Shown here: piece by piece, positions 45,685 to 54,634 of the stretch
Layout of the letters: each line of letters starts with the position of its first letter
Position numbering within the stretch: position 1 is the stretch's first letter
Source: Celeribacter sp. HF31
GTDB lineage: Bacteria > Pseudomonadota > Alphaproteobacteria > Rhodobacterales > Rhodobacteraceae
DNA length: 64,000 nt
NCBI RefSeq assembly: GCF_011806455.1
Contig: NZ_JAATOT010000005.1
Coordinates: 62,001 to 126,000 of the forward strand
Direction of reading: 5' to 3'
The notes under the pieces: generated by a model
What the model was told of the DNA's origin: nothing
Database searches by the model: none
What the model saw: the letters and a program-made list of their open reading frames with translations, nothing else
Position numbers and translations under genes: made by a program

Positions 45685-46230
45685 ATGAGTGCCCCTTTTT
45701 CGATCCGCCCCGCCACCATTGAAGATGCCCTGCCGATTGCCAAGGCGCAGGTCGCCGTCTGGCGTTCCGCTTATCGCGACATTCTGCCGGGGGCGTTGAT
45801 GGATCGAATGACGGTCCCGGATCGTGAAAAGGGCTGGCGGCGCATCCTTGAGGCCTACGAGGCCTCCGGGCGTGGCGCGGTTATTGTCGCCGAGCAAGAG
45901 GGTAAGGTCGTGGGGTTTCTGTCCTGTGGAGATCAGCGCGACGATGCGCTTTCGGATCGGTTTTCCGGCGAGATTTCCGCGATTTATGTGGAGGCCTCGC
46001 GGCAGGGGATCGGCACGCGGTTGATGGCGGCTGGCGCACAGGCGCTTTTGGACATGGGACATGAGGCCGCCGCACTTTGGGTGCTCTCAGACAATGCGGT
46101 TGCGCGCGCTTTTTATGAGAGCTTGCAGGGGGCGCAGGTGTCTGAACGTTTGGCTGAGGATGGCCCAGAGAACAACCTGAGTGAGGTGGCTTATGGCTGG
46201 TCGGATGTGGCGGAGCTGGCGCGCGCATAA
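45685..46230 (+). CDS. GNAT-family N-acetyltransferase
   Basis: 181 residues. The acetyl-CoA motif A is EISAIYVEASRQGIGTRLMAAG, with motif B LWVLSDNAVARAFYESLQG. The opening IRPATIEDALPIAKAQVAVWRSAYRDIL is the family start. Substrate unknown. Its last 40 bases overlap the 3' end of the convergent ada gene. Confidence 0.9.
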   Translation: MSAPFSIRPATIEDALPIAKAQVAVWRSAYRDILPGALMDRMTVPDREKGWRRILEAYEASGRGAVIVAEQEGKVVGFLSCGDQRDDALSDRFSGEISAIYVEASRQGIGTRLMAAGAQALLDMGHEAAALWVLSDNAVARAFYESLQGAQVSERLAEDGPENNLSEVAYGWSDVAELARA

Positions 46231-47300
46231 CCCGCCTCGATCTCCAACAGCCTCTGTTTGCGCCAAAGCCCACCGCCATAGCCGGTCAAAGCCCCATCCG
46301 CGCCGATCACCCTGTGACAGGGAATGAGAATCGCGATCTGGTTGGCGCCATTGGCGCGGGCGACAGCGCGCGAGGCCGAGGGTCGGGCGATGTCTTGCGC
46401 CAGTTGGCCATAGCTGCGGGTCTCGCCGGCAGGGATGGCCCGCAGGGCATCCCAGACTTGGGCGTAAAACGCGCTGCCATGATAGGTGAGCGGCACGGTG
46501 AACGCGGAGCGTCTGCCAGCGAAGAACTCGGTCAACTCCTGCGCCAATTGGTCATGCACAGGCGTGTGCCCGAACCCGAGCCGCCCCTTCGCGCCCTCCG
46601 CCAATTTGCGCAACTCGGTCGGCAGTGCCTTACGATCCATAAATTCCAAAAGATGCAAAGACTGCACATCCGCCACCGCGATCATCGGCCCCAGGGCCGT
46701 GTCGATCCAGTCGATGGACAAGAGCGGATCGGAAGACAGCGCGCCACTCAAGTTACTGGGCGCGATCCCCAAAAGCGCCCCCACACGGGCACGAAAGGCC
46801 GAGGGCGACGAGAAGCCGGCTTCAAGTCCGGCCTCCAAAACCGTCCCACCATCGCCCATCACCTCGAACCCGCGTCGGAGCCGCTCAAGCCGTGCCAACT
46901 CCAGAAAGCTCATGCCGAAATGGCGTTTGAACGCCCGGCGCACCGTGCCGCGGTCATAGCCCAACTCGATCAGATCCGCCTCGCGCCAGCGGTGATCGGG
47001 GCGGGCGTTCAAAGCGGTGAGCAACTCTTCGATCACCGGCTCCGCATCGGTGGCGGCTTTCAAAGGCTGACAGCGTTTACAGGGGCGAAACCCGGCCTCG
47101 ATACAGGCGCCGAGACTGTCGAACCAGCGGCAATTTTCCGCCTTCGGTTTACGTGCCGGGCAGGTGAGGCGACAAAATACGCCGGTGGAGGTGACGCCCA
47201 CCCAGGCGCGGCCCTCAAAGCTTGGGTCACGCGCCAAAAGCGCCGTATAGAGCGTGTCACTGTCGGGCAGTTTGAAATCGGGAAGGTCGAAGAGCGTCAT
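46191..47300 (-). CDS. ada: Bifunctional DNA repair and regulatory protein Ada
   Basis: 369 residues. The N-terminal zinc domain has Cys43, Cys47, Cys74 and Cys77 with the same spacing as E. coli Ada Cys38-42-69-72, so Cys43 takes methyl groups from phosphotriesters. An AraC-type HTH lies at about 90-185 (READLIELGYDRGTVRRAFKRHFG). The C-terminal O6-methylguanine methyltransferase has the acceptor Cys328 in IPCHRV. It repairs alkylated DNA and turns on the adaptive response. Its 3' end overlaps the GNAT gene. Confidence 0.95.
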   Translation of the reverse strand: MTLFDLPDFKLPDSDTLYTALLARDPSFEGRAWVGVTSTGVFCRLTCPARKPKAENCRWFDSLGACIEAGFRPCKRCQPLKAATDAEPVIEELLTALNARPDHRWREADLIELGYDRGTVRRAFKRHFGMSFLELARLERLRRGFEVMGDGGTVLEAGLEAGFSSPSAFRARVGALLGIAPSNLSGALSSDPLLSIDWIDTALGPMIAVADVQSLHLLEFMDRKALPTELRKLAEGAKGRLGFGHTPVHDQLAQELTEFFAGRRSAFTVPLTYHGSAFYAQVWDALRAIPAGETRSYGQLAQDIARPSASRAVARANGANQIAILIPCHRVIGADGALTGYGGGLWRKQRLLEIEAGYARASSATSDQP

Positions 47301-47463
47301 GCGGCAAATCCTAACGCATCAAAGCACCTCTGTCCGCCGGGAAAGCGGCGTCTATTTTTCTTTAGGAGAGCCAGTCGGAAAATCGCGTTTGATTTAATGG
47401 TTTCATCGGCCCGTATGGATCGCTATACAGCGACGGGTTTTCATCCGATCATAAGGACTCACT

Positions 47464-48759
47464 ATGGCTAACGTCGTCGTTGTCGGCGCCCAATGGGGTG
47501 ACGAGGGAAAAGGCAAGATCGTGGACTGGCTCTCCGAGCGCGCAGATGTGATCGCGCGCTTTCAGGGCGGTCATAACGCGGGCCACACGCTCGTCATCGA
47601 CGGCAAGGTCTACAAGCTGAACGCACTGCCCTCGGGCGTGGTGCGCGGCGGCAAGCTGTCGGTCATCGGCAACGGGGTCGTGCTCGATCCCTGGCATCTC
47701 GTCAAAGAGATCGCCTCGATCCGTGAGCAGGGCGTCGAAATCACGCCGGAGACCTTGATGATTGCGGAAAACACGCCGCTCATCCTGCCGATCCACGGCG
47801 AACTGGACCGCGCCCGCGAAGAGGCTGCGTCGAAAGGCACGAAGATTGGCACCACCGGTCGCGGCATCGGCCCGGCCTATGAGGACAAAGTGGGCCGTCG
47901 CTCCGTCCGCGTCGCCGATCTGGCCGATGAAGAGACCCTGATCGCCCGCGTTGACCGTGCGCTTCAGCACCACGATCCGCTGCGCAAGGGTCTCGGTATT
48001 GAGCCGGTGGACCGCGAGCGTTTGATCAATGATCTCAAAGAGATCGCCAAGGAAATCCTGCCCTACGCAGCGCCCGTTTGGAAAGTGCTCAACGAGAAAC
48101 GCAAAGAGGGCAAACGCATCCTCTTCGAAGGTGCGCAAGGCGCGCTTTTGGACATCGATTTCGGCACCTATCCCTTCGTGACCTCGTCGAACGTGATCGC
48201 CGGTCAGGCCGCCACCGGCGTGGGGCTTGGCCCGAATGCGATCAACTATGTGCTCGGCATCGTCAAAGCCTACACCACCCGCGTGGGCGAAGGCCCGTTC
48301 CCGACCGAGCTGAAAGACGCAGATGGTCAGCGTCTGGGCGAGCGTGGGCATGAGTTCGGCACAGTGACGGGCCGTCAGCGCCGCTGTGGCTGGTTCGATG
48401 CCGCTCTGGTGCGCCAGACCTGTGCGACCTCGGGTGTGACCGGAATTTCCTTCACCAAACTCGACGTTCTCGACGGTTTCGAGACGCTGAAAATCTGCGT
48501 CGGCTATGAGCTGGACGGCAAGACGCTCGATTATCTCCCGACCGCCGCCGAAGAGCAGGCGCGTTGCACGCCGATCTACGAGGAAATGCCGGGCTGGTTC
48601 GAGTCGACCGAAGGCGCGCGGTCTTGGAACGATCTGCCGGCCAATGCGGTGAAATACGTCCGCCGCGTCGAAGAGCTGATCGAATGCCCGGTGGCACTTT
48701 TGTCCACCAGCCCCGAGCGCGACGACACGATCCTCGTAACCGATCCTTTCGTGGATTGA
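47464..48759 (+). CDS. purA: Adenylosuccinate synthase
   Basis: 431 residues. The GTP-binding P-loop is [14 protein letters not shown], the IMP/aspartate loops include GGHNAGHT and [16 protein letters not shown], and the late motif is [15 protein letters not shown]. It makes adenylosuccinate from IMP and aspartate in AMP synthesis. The start is standard. Followed by a DUF2842 gene after 4 bases, likely cotranscribed. Confidence 0.97.
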   Translation: MANVVVVGAQWGDEGKGKIVDWLSERADVIARFQGGHNAGHTLVIDGKVYKLNALPSGVVRGGKLSVIGNGVVLDPWHLVKEIASIREQGVEITPETLMIAENTPLILPIHGELDRAREEAASKGTKIGTTGRGIGPAYEDKVGRRSVRVADLADEETLIARVDRALQHHDPLRKGLGIEPVDRERLINDLKEIAKEILPYAAPVWKVLNEKRKEGKRILFEGAQGALLDIDFGTYPFVTSSNVIAGQAATGVGLGPNAINYVLGIVKAYTTRVGEGPFPTELKDADGQRLGERGHEFGTVTGRQRRCGWFDAALVRQTCATSGVTGISFTKLDVLDGFETLKICVGYELDGKTLDYLPTAAEEQARCTPIYEEMPGWFESTEGARSWNDLPANAVKYVRRVEELIECPVALLSTSPERDDTILVTDPFVD

Positions 48760-48763
48760 TCCG

Positions 48764-49003
48764 ATGGCGCTGAGCTACAAGGCCCGGCGCCGTCTGGCGC
48801 TTTTGGTTCTGGTGCTGGGGCTGCCGGGGTACATCGTGCTGGCGGTCACGCTCGTGAACCTCTTCGAGCGCCCTTCGATCTCGGTCGAGTTCGGCATCTA
48901 TGTCGGGCTTGGTGTGCTCTGGGCCTTTCCGCTCAAGGCGATCTTCAAAGGCATCGGTCAGGCCGATCCGGACGCGCCGCCACAGGACGATCACACCGAG
49001 TAA
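48764..49003 (+). CDS. DUF2842 small membrane protein
   Basis: 79 residues with two helices (about 12-30 and 43-60) and the family pattern YKARRRLALLVLVLGLPGYIVLAVTLVNLFERPS..., ending in an acidic tail. DUF2842 proteins are small inner-membrane proteins of unknown function. It follows purA closely and ends at a terminator. Confidence 0.9.
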   Translation: MALSYKARRRLALLVLVLGLPGYIVLAVTLVNLFERPSISVEFGIYVGLGVLWAFPLKAIFKGIGQADPDAPPQDDHTE

Positions 49004-49006
49004 TGC

Positions 49007-49036
49007 AAAAAGGCCGCCCCAAAGGACGGCCTTTTT
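49007..49036 (+). terminator. Terminator after purA-DUF2842
   Basis: AAAAAGGCCG (49007-49016) and CGGCCTTTTT (49027-49036) form a 10-bp stem with a 10-base loop that may pair further (CC/GG), followed by CTTTT. It also ends the convergent acidic-protein gene. Confidence 0.9.
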
Positions 49037-49054
49037 CTTTTATCTTTGTCGCGA

Positions 49055-51328
49055 TCAGCGCGGTTTGAACCGGGTGCTCTCAGCGACCGCGAATTGACCC
49101 CGGCTCAGCTTGCGGATCTTGCCCTGACGCAGCAGTTGACCGAAGGAGCGCAGGCGCTCCTCGACCGGCATGTCGGCGGGCATCGCCTCTTGCGCCAGAT
49201 GCATGATCTGCGGGCGCGTCACGGTTTCGCGGCCCTGCACGAAATTGGAAAACGCCGTGGCGGCTTCCAACAGTTCCGGCAGGCTTTCGGCGCCAAGAGA
49301 TTCAGCAAATTCGGCAAAGCTCACGCCGGTCTCAGGGGCCTCGGAGGCGATGGCATCGGTCTCGTCAAAGCGCTCCGTCTCCTGCACGGCCAAAGCGGTG
49401 CGCGACACCCGGCGCGGACGCACGGGCGTGATGTTGGCGCCGCCGGGAACCTCGGTCGGCGTGTCGATGCGCTGCTCAGACACCAGCATCAGCGGCGGCA
49501 ATTGCCGACGGGTCTGATGCGTGCCTTCCGGGCGGCTCGGGCGGACGACGCGGGCCAAATCTTCTTTGTAATCCTGGGCCTCGTCTTCCTCGATGGTGTC
49601 GCCCTTGTCGGCTTTCTCGGCGCGGATGGCGCCGACAGCGGCCTTGAGATGCTGGATCGCGTTGCGGCGGCGGGTGTTTTCCCCCTTGGCCATTTCGCGG
49701 TCCGTTTCGTCCATCAGGCGCGACATGGAGGCGTCGGAGGCGTCGAACACATTTGCGGTGTCGGCGCTGTCGTCATCGCCCTCTTCGTCGCTGTCGGAGA
49801 ACAGCGCAGTGTCTTCCTCGACCTCTTCGGTCTCGTCCGTTTCCGCGCCGATGGCGGCGACTTCGGCCAGCTCGCGCATCAGATCGTCTTCGTCCTCGGC
49901 GTCGAGTGTGGAGGAGCCCAGTTCGCGGCGCAGTTTGGCGGCGAGATCGTCATCTGCTTCGGCGGTCTCTTCGCTGTCCGCTTCAACCTCGGCTTGCGCC
50001 TCGAAATCGGCGCGACGCATTTTCACGACGCGGGCGCGCACGCGGCGCAGCGGGTCGTTGGCGGTCTCTTCCTCTTCTGCGGCGTCCTCTGCCGGGCGGG
50101 TGGCCTCGGCAATATCGGCGGCCAGGTTCGGGTCCATCTCATGCAACTCGGTGTCGGCATCCTGGACGGGCGTCTCTTCCTCTGCGGTCTCTTCGGTCAG
50201 GGAGGACAGCACATTGCCGAGGGTTTCGTCCTCATCGGCGATTGCCTCATCCGCCTGCTTTTCGATCTCTTCGAGAGCGACGGTTTCGGCTTCTTCAGTT
50301 TCAATTTCGGTGGTCTCGATTTCGAGAGTTTCAACTTCGAGAGTTTCAACTTCGAGGGGCTCGACTTCAGCGGTCTCGTCCTGATCTTCCGCGGCGATTT
50401 CGGCATTCATTTCGGCGAGGATGGCCGCGGCCTCTTGAAACGGAGCGGCTGTGCTGGACACTTCTTCGGCTTCGGCTTCGGCTTCGGCTTCGGCTTCGAT
50501 CTCGTTTTCTTCCGGCGCGATCTCATCGACCGTTTCTTCGATCTCGGGCGCGTCTGCGACCTCAAGGACCTCTTCCTCAATCGCTTCAACGGAGACCTCT
50601 TCAAGAGCCACCTCGACGGGCGCCTCCGCGATGATCTCGTCTTCAACGATGTCTTCGATCTGCTCTTCGACAGCGTCTTCCACGATGTCCTGCGCAGGCT
50701 CCTGAGCCAGCGGCGCGCCGAAATTCATGGCTTCGTTCTGATCCTCGACGAAATCGGCTTGATTGCGCTGAGCGACGGCGGCGCGGATGCGTTCGAGTTT
50801 GTCGGCAATCGAGCTGCCCGCAGCCAGTGCAGGCGCGGCAGAAGGTGTGACAGCGGGGCGCGGGGCAGGCTGAGCAGCGACCGCTTTCACATCTTCTTCG
50901 GGGGCTTTCTCGACAACTTCCGGTGCAACCTCTTCGGTGACAGGCTCTTCGGTGACAGGGGCCTCAACGGCGGCAGGCGCCGGAGTCTCTGCGACAGGTG
51001 CGGTTTTGGGCGCGGCTTGAGGGGCCACGGGGGCCGCAGGGGCCGGGGCGGTGTTCGCCTCGTCTTGGGCCTCACCCATCTGGCGCAGCACAAGACCGCC
51101 CTCTTGCACACGGGCCTCAACCCGGCGCTGGATTTCCTTTTCCGCGATGGAACTCAACATCTGCGGATCCGGCGTCGGAGGCTCTGCCCCGAAATACCGG
51201 TCATCGGCTGCAAGATCGCGGAAATACTCCGCGATGGACCGCATCGTGTTGAAGGGATCGTCGAATCCCTCCAGCGTACAGGAGAATGTCCCATAGGATA
51301 CGGTCAGAATTTTACTGTCACTTACCAT
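49055..51328 (-). CDS. Large acidic low-complexity protein, conserved ends
   Basis: 757 residues. The first 85 residues (SKILTVSYGTFSCTLEGFDDPFNTMRSIAEYFRDLAADDRYFGAEPP) and the last 150 (RPEGTHQTRRQLPPL..., ending in SFGQLLRQGKIRKLSRGQFAVAES) look folded; the middle, about 100-500, is Glu/Ala/Pro/Asp-rich and probably disordered. It has an EA dipeptide tract (50465-50494) and a VETLE pentapeptide repeat (50321-50350). No signal peptide and no known catalytic motif. I do not recognise the family; a scaffolding or partitioning-like role is possible. The overlapping plus-strand frames are shadows. Confidence 0.75.
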   Translation of the reverse strand: MVSDSKILTVSYGTFSCTLEGFDDPFNTMRSIAEYFRDLAADDRYFGAEPPTPDPQMLSSIAEKEIQRRVEARVQEGGLVLRQMGEAQDEANTAPAPAAPVAPQAAPKTAPVAETPAPAAVEAPVTEEPVTEEVAPEVVEKAPEEDVKAVAAQPAPRPAVTPSAAPALAAGSSIADKLERIRAAVAQRNQADFVEDQNEAMNFGAPLAQEPAQDIVEDAVEEQIEDIVEDEIIAEAPVEVALEEVSVEAIEEEVLEVADAPEIEETVDEIAPEENEIEAEAEAEAEAEEVSSTAAPFQEAAAILAEMNAEIAAEDQDETAEVEPLEVETLEVETLEIETTEIETEEAETVALEEIEKQADEAIADEDETLGNVLSSLTEETAEEETPVQDADTELHEMDPNLAADIAEATRPAEDAAEEEETANDPLRRVRARVVKMRRADFEAQAEVEADSEETAEADDDLAAKLRRELGSSTLDAEDEDDLMRELAEVAAIGAETDETEEVEEDTALFSDSDEEGDDDSADTANVFDASDASMSRLMDETDREMAKGENTRRRNAIQHLKAAVGAIRAEKADKGDTIEEDEAQDYKEDLARVVRPSRPEGTHQTRRQLPPLMLVSEQRIDTPTEVPGGANITPVRPRRVSRTALAVQETERFDETDAIASEAPETGVSFAEFAESLGAESLPELLEAATAFSNFVQGRETVTRPQIMHLAQEAMPADMPVEERLRSFGQLLRQGKIRKLSRGQFAVAESTRFKPR
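50321..50350 (-). repeat. Tandem 15-base repeat encoding VETLE
   Basis: TTCGAGAGTTTCAAC occurs twice in tandem, and weaker copies follow. On the coding strand this gives the pentapeptide (V/I)ET(L/T)E repeated about four times in the acidic protein. It marks recent expansion within the gene. Confidence 0.85.
50465..50494 (-). repeat. Hexanucleotide repeat (TTCGGC)5
   Basis: Five perfect copies of TTCGGC, encoding alternating Ala-Glu on the minus strand. Copy number changes keep the reading frame, so length variation between strains would only alter the acidic tract. Confidence 0.9.
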
Positions 51329-51460
51329 GCCTAAACTCGCTTTCTGACTTGCTCAGCAGCTCCTTGTTTACCATGAATTGGTTCCGAAATCGGAACAGAA
51401 CAAGGAAATGGTCGTGATCTTTTCCTGTCCAAAATGTGGCGAAAAGGTTAACCGTTTCTT

Positions 51461-52150
51461 ATGAAAAATATAGAACCCGTTCTAATCACTGAGAAAAACG
51501 TCACTTTGCTGGGCGGTGGTACAATTTGTGGCACTTTGCTGAAAGAGACGCTTGTTCACGCGCCGTGTCTTGTGGCGGCGGACGGAGCGGCGGGGCAGGC
51601 GCTGGCGCTGGGGCATCGCCCTGACCGAGTCATCGGCGATTTCGACAGTCTGACAGATGAGATGCGCGCGGAGATTCCCGAAGAAAGCCTGATCCATGTG
51701 CCGGAACAGGACAGCACGGATTTCGAGAAATGCCTGACGCGGGTGGAGGCGCCGATGATCTTTGGCGTGGGCTTTACCGGCGCGCGGATCGATCATGAGT
51801 TGGCGGTCTATGCGACATTGACGCGCTTTCCGAACAAACGCTGCGTGATTTTGGGGGCGGAAGACGTGTGTTTCATGGCGCCGCCTGATCTGATGTTGCC
51901 GACAGAGCCGGGGCTGCGCGTGTCGCTCTTTCCAATGGCGCGGGTGGCGGGGCGCTCGGAGGGGCTGCGCTGGCCCATCGAAGGTCTGGATTTCGCGCCG
52001 GATCGCCGTGTCGGCACCTCGAACGAGGCGGTGGCGACAGAGGTGCGGCTGGAGTTCGATCAGCCGGGGATGATGGTGATCCTGCCGCGTGAAAGCTGCG
52101 ATGGTGAACTGGTGGCGCGGCTGATCGCGGCGCCAAAATGGTCGCTTTAA
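51461..52150 (+). CDS. thiN: Thiamine diphosphokinase
   Basis: 229 residues. The N-terminal ATP-binding part has CLVAADGAAGQALALGHRPDRVIGDFDSL (GDFDS, residues 59-63) and DSTDFEK (84-90), the signature of thiamine pyrophosphokinase, followed by GFTGARIDHELAVYATL. It converts thiamine to thiamine diphosphate. Divergent from the acidic-protein gene; its stop overlaps the EamA transporter gene by four bases on the other strand. Confidence 0.92.
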   Translation: MKNIEPVLITEKNVTLLGGGTICGTLLKETLVHAPCLVAADGAAGQALALGHRPDRVIGDFDSLTDEMRAEIPEESLIHVPEQDSTDFEKCLTRVEAPMIFGVGFTGARIDHELAVYATLTRFPNKRCVILGAEDVCFMAPPDLMLPTEPGLRVSLFPMARVAGRSEGLRWPIEGLDFAPDRRVGTSNEAVATEVRLEFDQPGMMVILPRESCDGELVARLIAAPKWSL

Positions 52151-53085
52151 AAGGCGGTGGGATCGCCGGGGACGGCGGGTTTTTGCAGGTTCACCCGCTC
52201 GCGGTGGATCAGGTAAAGCCCTGAGGCGACAATCACCGCGATGCCGAGCCAGACCATGGGCGTCGGAAAGTCGCCAAAGATCAACAACCCCGCGAGCGTC
52301 GAGAACGCCAGCTCCAGATAGGCCAGAGGCGCGATGGTGGCCGAGGGCGCGAGGGTGAGCGCGAGCGTCAGCCCCTGATGCGAGAGCGTGGCCGCAATGC
52401 CGACGCCGATGAGCCAAAGCCAGAAAATGCCCTGCGGCATTACCGGGTCGAGCGGACCGCCGGAGCCGTCGAAAATGAGGAGCAAAGGCAGGGCGACGAT
52501 GAGGGCGGCGAGCGCCGTGGTGCTTTGCAGTGCGACCGGGTGATACTGGCGCAGGGCCCGCGTCACCAGCATGTAGCAGGCGAAAAAGAACCCGGCCGCG
52601 AGCGGCAAAAGTGCGGCCGAGCCGAAATTCAACAGACCGGGGCGCACCACGATCAACACGCCGACAAAGCCGACCAATGCGGCGAGGATGCGACGCGGAC
52701 CGACCTCTTCGCCAAAGAGCATCCAGCCGAGGAGGAGAATGATGAAAGGCTCGACAAAGGTGATCGCCAGCGCATCGGCCAAGGGCATGATCGAGACGGC
52801 CCAGACAAAGGCGAAAGTCGCCGCCAGCGTGAAAAGCCCACGCAGAAAGATCAGCGCGGCATCGCGCGCCGAGTGCAACAGCGGCAAGCGCATCATCAAG
52901 GCGATGGGCAACAACAAAGCGCCCTGCACCAGAAACCGCGCGGCGGTGATCTGGCCGACCGCATGTTCTGCGGCTGCGAGCTTGGCAAAGACGTCGATCA
53001 CCGGCGCGACGGCGCAGTAGACGAGCATCATCGCCATGCCCAGAAGCGGGCGGTCTTGTTTGGGGCTGGAGGCGGTCTGTGTCAT
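52147..53085 (-). CDS. EamA/DMT-superfamily transporter
   Basis: 312 residues from the ATG of MTQTASS; an ATG at 53106 would add seven residues. Ten helices in two EamA repeats (LVYCAVAPVIDVFAKLAAAEHAVGQITAARFL and the second from PLAAGFFFACYMLVTRAL). These carry amino acids, nucleosides or drugs; the substrate is unknown. Convergent with thiN, overlapping by four bases. Confidence 0.9.
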   Translation of the reverse strand: MTQTASSPKQDRPLLGMAMMLVYCAVAPVIDVFAKLAAAEHAVGQITAARFLVQGALLLPIALMMRLPLLHSARDAALIFLRGLFTLAATFAFVWAVSIMPLADALAITFVEPFIILLLGWMLFGEEVGPRRILAALVGFVGVLIVVRPGLLNFGSAALLPLAAGFFFACYMLVTRALRQYHPVALQSTTALAALIVALPLLLIFDGSGGPLDPVMPQGIFWLWLIGVGIAATLSHQGLTLALTLAPSATIAPLAYLELAFSTLAGLLIFGDFPTPMVWLGIAVIVASGLYLIHRERVNLQKPAVPGDPTAF

Positions 53086-53169
53086 GCGCTCATTTGCGAT
53101 GCGCACTGTCTGAGATGCAAGCCTTGTGGCTGTGCATCGCTGGTTTTGCGGTGAGAGAGAGCGCTCAGC

Positions 53170-53538
53170 TCACGCGTCAGGTCGGGTTAGAATATAAAGC
53201 GCCCCGATGCCGATCAGCACGGCCTGAAGCCCGAGATAGAGCGGAGGGACCCGCAGGAGCAGAGTAGGGATGAAGCTCGACATCATCATCGTGATCGACA
53301 GCAGTTTGATCCGCCGCGGGATGGCGCCGGTCTCTTCCCAGTTTTGGATACTTGGGCCGAACCGGGCGTTGTCGAGCAACATTTGACGTAGGCGCGGCGA
53401 GCCTTTGGTGAAAAAAAACGCGGCCAGGATGAGAAAAATCGTGGTCGGCATCACGGGCAAGAACACACCGATTACCCCCAGCGCCACACAAAGCGCGCCA
53501 AGCGTCAGATGTATGTATTTCACGATCCGGTCCGTCAT
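53170..53538 (-). CDS. YbaN-family (DUF454) membrane protein
   Basis: 122 residues from the ATG of MTDRIVKYIHLTLGALCVALG. Two hydrophobic hairpins with the motif GVFLPVMPTTIFLILAAFFFTKGSPRLRQMLL and the C-terminal LLLRVPPLYLGLQAVLIGIGALYI fit DUF454. Function unknown. Upstream in-frame codons are not supported. Lies between the EamA gene and rpiA, divergent from rpiA. Confidence 0.88.
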   Translation of the reverse strand: MTDRIVKYIHLTLGALCVALGVIGVFLPVMPTTIFLILAAFFFTKGSPRLRQMLLDNARFGPSIQNWEETGAIPRRIKLLSITMMMSSFIPTLLLRVPPLYLGLQAVLIGIGALYILTRPDA

Positions 53539-53732
53539 GGGGAGAGCCTGACATAGGTGTCTTTCGAAATCATCTACGCCAGTTGTCGCGGCTGTCCAGT
53601 TTTCATCCGAAATTGGTCGCAAGGTGGCTTGATTTTATCTGTCAAAACAGCCCGCAGGGGCCTATAACGGGGGCCGATAAGCGGCAAGATACCGCCACGT
53701 CCTCAGTGATTGAAGCCAACCGGAGCCACACC

Positions 53733-54518
53733 ATGTCCGACACGCTGTCGCCCATCGACACCGCCAAATTCGTCGCCGCGAAAAAGGCGGTGGATTATGT
53801 CGAGGACGGCATGAAGATCGGGCTGGGCACGGGATCGACCGCCGCCTGGATGGTGCGCTGTCTGGGCGAGATGGTGCGCGAAGAGGGGCTCAATATCGTC
53901 GGCGTTCCCACGTCGTCGCGCACGGCGGAACTGGCGCGGCAACAGGGGATCAAGGTGATCTCTCTCGACGAGGCGAAATGGCTCGACCTGACGATTGACG
54001 GCGCCGATGAATTCGACGGCGAGCTGAACCTGATCAAGGGCGGCGGTGGTGCACTTTTGCAGGAAAAGATCGTCGCGACGGCCTCGGATCAGATGATCGT
54101 GATCTCGGATGTCTCGAAACAGGTCGATATGCTGGGGGCCTTCCCGCTGCCGGTCGAGGTGATCCCCTTTGGCTGGCAGACGACGAAGGCGCTGGTCGAG
54201 GAAACGCTGGTCTCGATGGATGTGTTGGGCCAGCAATCGACGCTCAGGATGAATGGCGAGGCGGCCTATGTCACCGATGAGGGCAACCACATCATCGACC
54301 TGCATCTGCAACGCATCGGCAACGCGCGGCAGCTTGCGCTGGTGCTCAACCAAATCCCAGGCGTGGTGGAAAACGGGCTGTTCATCGACATTTGTGACAA
54401 GGTGATCATCGGCCATGGCGACGGTCGGGTGACGACGCGTGACATCATCTCCGGCGAGGAGAGCGAGGATCACGTAGAGTTCGAAGAGAGCGAAAACATT
54501 TTCGCGGATCTCGACTGA
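53733..54518 (+). CDS. rpiA: Ribose-5-phosphate isomerase A
   Basis: 261 residues from the ATG preceded by CGGAG. The family motifs are DGMKIGLGTGSTAAWMV, TIDGADEFDGELNLIKGGGGALLQEKIVA and EVIPFGW. It interconverts ribose-5-phosphate and ribulose-5-phosphate in the pentose phosphate pathway. A longer frame reaches back to 53583 but the extension is not conserved-looking. A short acidic C-terminal extension is present. A terminator follows. Confidence 0.96.
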   Translation: MSDTLSPIDTAKFVAAKKAVDYVEDGMKIGLGTGSTAAWMVRCLGEMVREEGLNIVGVPTSSRTAELARQQGIKVISLDEAKWLDLTIDGADEFDGELNLIKGGGGALLQEKIVATASDQMIVISDVSKQVDMLGAFPLPVEVIPFGWQTTKALVEETLVSMDVLGQQSTLRMNGEAAYVTDEGNHIIDLHLQRIGNARQLALVLNQIPGVVENGLFIDICDKVIIGHGDGRVTTRDIISGEESEDHVEFEESENIFADLD

Positions 54519-54545
54519 ACCTAATGTTGCTGTGATTTTGCAAGG

Positions 54546-54573
54546 ACCCCGTGCAGTCTGCGCGGGGTTTTCC
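54546..54573 (+). terminator. Terminator of rpiA
   Basis: ACCCCG (54546-54551) and CGGGGT (54563-54568) form a stem around an imperfectly paired 11-base centre, followed by TTTCCTT. Confidence 0.7.
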
Positions 54574-54634
54574 TTTGCGGGCAAACCTCCTACATCTGTG
54601 TCAACTTTAGAATTCTTCCAAAAAGGCGGGACTG

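Noticed and set aside
49046-51334. A 762-residue plus-strand frame over the acidic protein
   Set aside because: Gly/Phe/Asp-rich product without folded-looking ends; the minus-strand protein has conserved-looking N- and C-termini.
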